64,000 nucleotides of DNA, taken from NCBI RefSeq assembly GCF_001854325.1, contig NZ_CP017755.1, positions 868,001 to 932,000 of the forward strand, in the 5' to 3' direction. A program made the translations under genes and the position numbers. This DNA comes from Cupriavidus malaysiensis (GTDB taxonomy: Bacteria > Pseudomonadota > Gammaproteobacteria > Burkholderiales > Burkholderiaceae). The notes beneath the pieces are model-generated. The model was not told the origin of the DNA. It did no database searches and saw only the letters and a list, made by a program, of their open reading frames with translations. Every line of letters begins with the position of its first letter. Positions within the stretch are counted from its first letter, which is position 1. Positions 61,743 through 64,000 of the stretch are shown here, piece by piece.

Positions 61743-61824
61743 GGCTATATGCCTCACGGTTGATTGGGTGGCATCATTCTTCCGATTGTGGTTTCAATTT
61801 GCAATTAGGTACCTCAAGGTAACC

Positions 61825-62205
61825 ATGTCGAAGAAGATCGAACTGCCCCCGGATGCGTTTCTCAAAGTCTGTCCGTCTCGCGCGGTGCTGTCGCGCATCG
61901 GGCAGAAGTGGACCGTATTGGCGATGGTCGCGTTGCAGGACGCACCGATGCGGTTCGGCGACATCCGGCGCCGCCTGGAGGGGGTCTCACAGAAGGTGCT
62001 GACCCAGACGCTGCGCGCGATGGAGCGTGATGGCCTGATCGAGCGTAACGTCTATGACGAACTGCCGCTGCGTGTCGAATACATGCTGAGTCCACTCGCG
62101 CACACGCTTCTTCCGCTTGTCGTCGCGCTCAAGGCCTGGGCGGAGGATGCGCTGGAAACGATCGAAGCGAACAACCGCGCCTTCGATCTGGCGGGCCCTA
62201 AATAA
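61825..62205 (+). CDS. HxlR-family transcription regulator
   Basis: The 126-residue winged-helix protein has the HxlR pattern CPSRAVLSRIGQKWTVLAMVALQDAPMRFGDIRRRLEGVSQKVLTQTLRAMERDGLIERNVYDELPLRVEYMLSPLAHTL. The N-terminal Cys before the recognition region is typical and may sense electrophiles or oxidants. ATG 61825 follows an AAGGT site. Divergent from the F420-type oxidoreductase gene. Confidence 0.93.
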   Translation: MSKKIELPPDAFLKVCPSRAVLSRIGQKWTVLAMVALQDAPMRFGDIRRRLEGVSQKVLTQTLRAMERDGLIERNVYDELPLRVEYMLSPLAHTLLPLVVALKAWAEDALETIEANNRAFDLAGPK

Positions 62206-62548
62206 GGGGCGTTGACCGTTCGCCCTCGGCCGCGGCGCTGTGGAGATACGCCATGGCAAGCAGCCGGTCGCGCGGCCGGGTGAATGCCTGGCGTCCAGGC
62301 GTAACCGTGGATCTGCGTGCCGCTACCGACTGGAGAAGCACGCTCCATGGGCAAGCTGTCAAAACGCTTTGCCTTGAAGGAGTGATACCTGGCAAAGTGG
62401 CATGCTAGTGTTCTCGTGTGACGGTCACCCAGGCAGACGCCGAACCCGCGCACAGGGCAGCCGTGCACAGGCAATGTGCAATGTGCGCGCCAGTCTCTCC
62501 GGTTTCCTATGAGTCGCTCTTTTGGGCTACGTGGCCCCGGGGAACCTG
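62206..62548. other. Intergenic, no supported gene
   Basis: About 340 bp between the HxlR gene and the convergent exporter. Frames are short or featureless and I see no terminator with a T-run. Confidence 0.4.
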
Positions 62549-63481
62549 CTATGCCGTCGGACTGGAATCCGCCGCCGGAGACGCTCGCTCGCCTCGCCCA
62601 CGCGTGGCCAGCCAGCAGAGGATGGAGCCTGCGCATACCATCGCCGCTCCCTTCCAGAACGCGAAGGAAAGCGGCGTATGCAGCAGCGCGGCGGCCAGGG
62701 CGGCCGAGAACACCGGGATGAAGTACGAGGCGCCGGCCAGCACCGTCACGTTGCCATGCAGGATGCCGACGTTCCAGGCGGCATAGCCGAAGCCCATCGC
62801 GCAGGCCGCCAGTACCAGGTGGATCATGCCGTTGGCGCTGAAACTCATCGGCGCGCCGTCCGTGAACAGGTACTTCGCCCACAGCGCCGATGCGGTCAGG
62901 ATGAAGAACAGCGTGACGCCGTTCTTGCCCTGGGCGATGCGCGCCGTCACCGTGCAGTAGCCTGCCCAGATCACGGCGCCGGCAAGCGCCAGGCCGTAGC
63001 TCAGGGGGTTGTCGCGCACATTGCTCGTCATGCTCGCCAGGTCCAGCCCCTGGTCGCCGCCCAGCACCGAGGTGATGCCCAGGATGGCGATCAGGAAACC
63101 GGGCACGATCAGCCAGTTGGCCCGTTGCCGGTTGAACAGGATGGCTGCCAGCATCGTGAAGCTGGGCCACAGATAGTTGACCATGCCGACCTCGATGGCT
63201 TGCCTGCCGGTGTTGGCGTAGCCGATCGACAGCGACAGGCACAGTTCGTACGAGACGAACAGCAAGCTGCCCCAGAGGCGATAGGAGCGCGGCAGCGTGT
63301 CCAGCCGCACCGGACCCACCGAGAGCCAGAGCAGCACGGAAGCGACGGTGTAGATCAGGGCCGCACCGCCCGTGGCGCCGAAGCTCTCGCTGACGCCGCG
63401 GATCAGGCCGACGATCGAACTCCAGAGGAGCACCGCGACAAGCCCGATCAGCGTTGCCTGTTTTCTTTGCATGACTGCCAT
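62549..63481 (-). CDS. DMT-family exporter, YddG-like (aromatic amino acid export)
   Basis: The 310-residue protein has about ten hydrophobic segments, from residue 10 (LIGLVAVLLWSSIVGLIRGV) to the end, and the EamA repeat blocks (VNYLWPSFTMLAAILF; AAWNVGILHGNVTVLAGASYFIPVFSAALAAALL). The motif YANTGRQAIEVGMVNYLWPS is typical of the YddG group, which exports aromatic amino acids. Start ATG 63481 or 63472 is uncertain; upstream frame extension looks non-coding. Confidence 0.88.
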   Translation of the reverse strand: MAVMQRKQATLIGLVAVLLWSSIVGLIRGVSESFGATGGAALIYTVASVLLWLSVGPVRLDTLPRSYRLWGSLLFVSYELCLSLSIGYANTGRQAIEVGMVNYLWPSFTMLAAILFNRQRANWLIVPGFLIAILGITSVLGGDQGLDLASMTSNVRDNPLSYGLALAGAVIWAGYCTVTARIAQGKNGVTLFFILTASALWAKYLFTDGAPMSFSANGMIHLVLAACAMGFGYAAWNVGILHGNVTVLAGASYFIPVFSAALAAALLHTPLSFAFWKGAAMVCAGSILCWLATRGRGERASPAADSSPTA

Positions 63482-64000
63482 GAGGATGAAGCCGTTGATA
63501 GAAGCTGGAAGGCCATACTTTACCTGGCGGCTCTCGGCCGGCGCGCCTTCGCTCAGGATGGGTTTGATCCGTTGGATAAGCAGACCCTGGCCGGCAGCGG
63601 GCGGGGCTTGCCGCGCTTCGTTCCTGGCCTCGCACGTCTTCTCGGCAGATTTGGCGATGCAGCGAATCCAGCAATCAGGAAGGATACTAGTCCACTGAAT
63701 CCCTGAAATCGGCCGGTGCCTGCCATGGCATGCGGGCTCATCGTGTCGTTGCAAAGGCTCGCCATCGCCGTGCGATGGCTGCGCTTTGCGCCTGGCGCTG
63801 ATTCCCGCATACCATGTCCTTCCCCTCCCATTTCCATGGCAGCCGCGGCGAGAGAACGGCGGGGCAGTTCGAATCCCTCTTCCGCGGATTCAATGGCGAG
63901 GTCCGTCATTGGCAGGTGGCGAATCGCTCGATCATGGAGGATGGGCCGGGCGGGTGGCGCCGGTCTTGCCGCTAGCCCTGGCCGGGCGGGGAGGCGGCGG
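63482..64000. other. End of window, no supported gene
   Basis: About 520 bp upstream of the exporter. No open frame shows a convincing start with a ribosome site or a recognisable domain. It should contain the exporter promoter and may hold the edge of a gene continuing beyond the window. Confidence 0.35.

Noticed and set aside
62052..63674. Open 540-codon frame on the - strand overlapping the exporter in another frame
   Set aside because: The YddG-like exporter frame has clear membrane segments and EamA blocks; this frame has none.
1..64000. tRNA or rRNA genes, including a tRNA attachment site for the island
   Set aside because: I saw no cloverleaf-like segment with a CCA end or GTTCGA loop in the gaps. 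A tRNA scan would be decisive.

Overview
The window looks like a chromosome segment of a motile, GC-rich betaproteobacterium of the Burkholderiales (Cupriavidus/Ralstonia-like). Evidence for this is the flagellar gene order, the many Bug/TctC-type solute-binding proteins, a short H-NS-like protein and several decayed IS elements. The assignment is inferred from gene content only.

Region 1 (1-18842) is a flagellar cluster. On the + strand are the end of flhA, then flhF, a flhG-like gene, fliA and flhE. On the - strand is flgA, then flgM and flgN behind a near-perfect sigma-28 promoter. On the + strand again are flgBCDEFGHIJ and then flgKL, which has its own sigma-28-like promoter and ends at a strong intrinsic terminator (18802-18842). 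Together these give the export gate, placement GTPase, sigma-28/anti-sigma switch, rod, hook, rings, hook cap and hook-filament junction.

Region 2 (about 18850-29850) is an accessory island of visibly lower GC. It has two small helix-turn-helix proteins, an unknown protein, and a three-gene + strand block: a DUF4236 membrane protein with lysozyme-inhibitor-like periplasmic domains, a membrane-anchored DUF4041/GIY-YIG nuclease resembling the SNIPE anti-phage protein, and an unrecognised 1130-residue membrane protein. A long nested hairpin follows. After it come three tandem copies of an unrecognised small gene, the middle one frameshifted. This is the best candidate for an undescribed system.

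Region 3 (29859-35202) is a LysR-controlled 2-hydroxyacid/oxoacid cluster: FMN hydroxyacid oxidase, RraA-type aldolase, D-2-hydroxyacid dehydrogenase, a Bug protein and an orphan Bug C-terminal lobe. Region 4 (35600-41325) holds a GlxA-type regulator, an MBL-fold hydrolase, an H-NS-like protein, and a TetR-controlled reductase/hydrolase pair with repeated operator-like sites.

Region 5 (41486-54719) is an organic-acid module: CitE-like lyase, a PrpD remnant, a PrpF-Bug fusion, a Bug gene split by an intact IS481-family element, LysR, and a - strand operon of MaoC-like hydratase, family III CoA-transferase, PurB/fumarase-superfamily lyase and DctA, followed by a porin. The CoA-transferase, hydratase and CitE-like lyase match the logic of itaconate or a related C5-dicarboxylate pathway. 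A shared 14-bp motif sits in front of both Bug/LysR and the hydratase operon.

Region 6 (54860-64000) is a mosaic of decayed mobile elements (an integrase with a premature stop, and IS3, IS5 and IS30 pieces) and stress genes (two Hsp20 genes, a third Hsp20 tail, a DnaK stub, a BON protein). It also has an orphan FabF with a divergent TetR, a PlsC acyltransferase, an F420-type oxidoreductase with a divergent HxlR regulator, and a YddG-like exporter.
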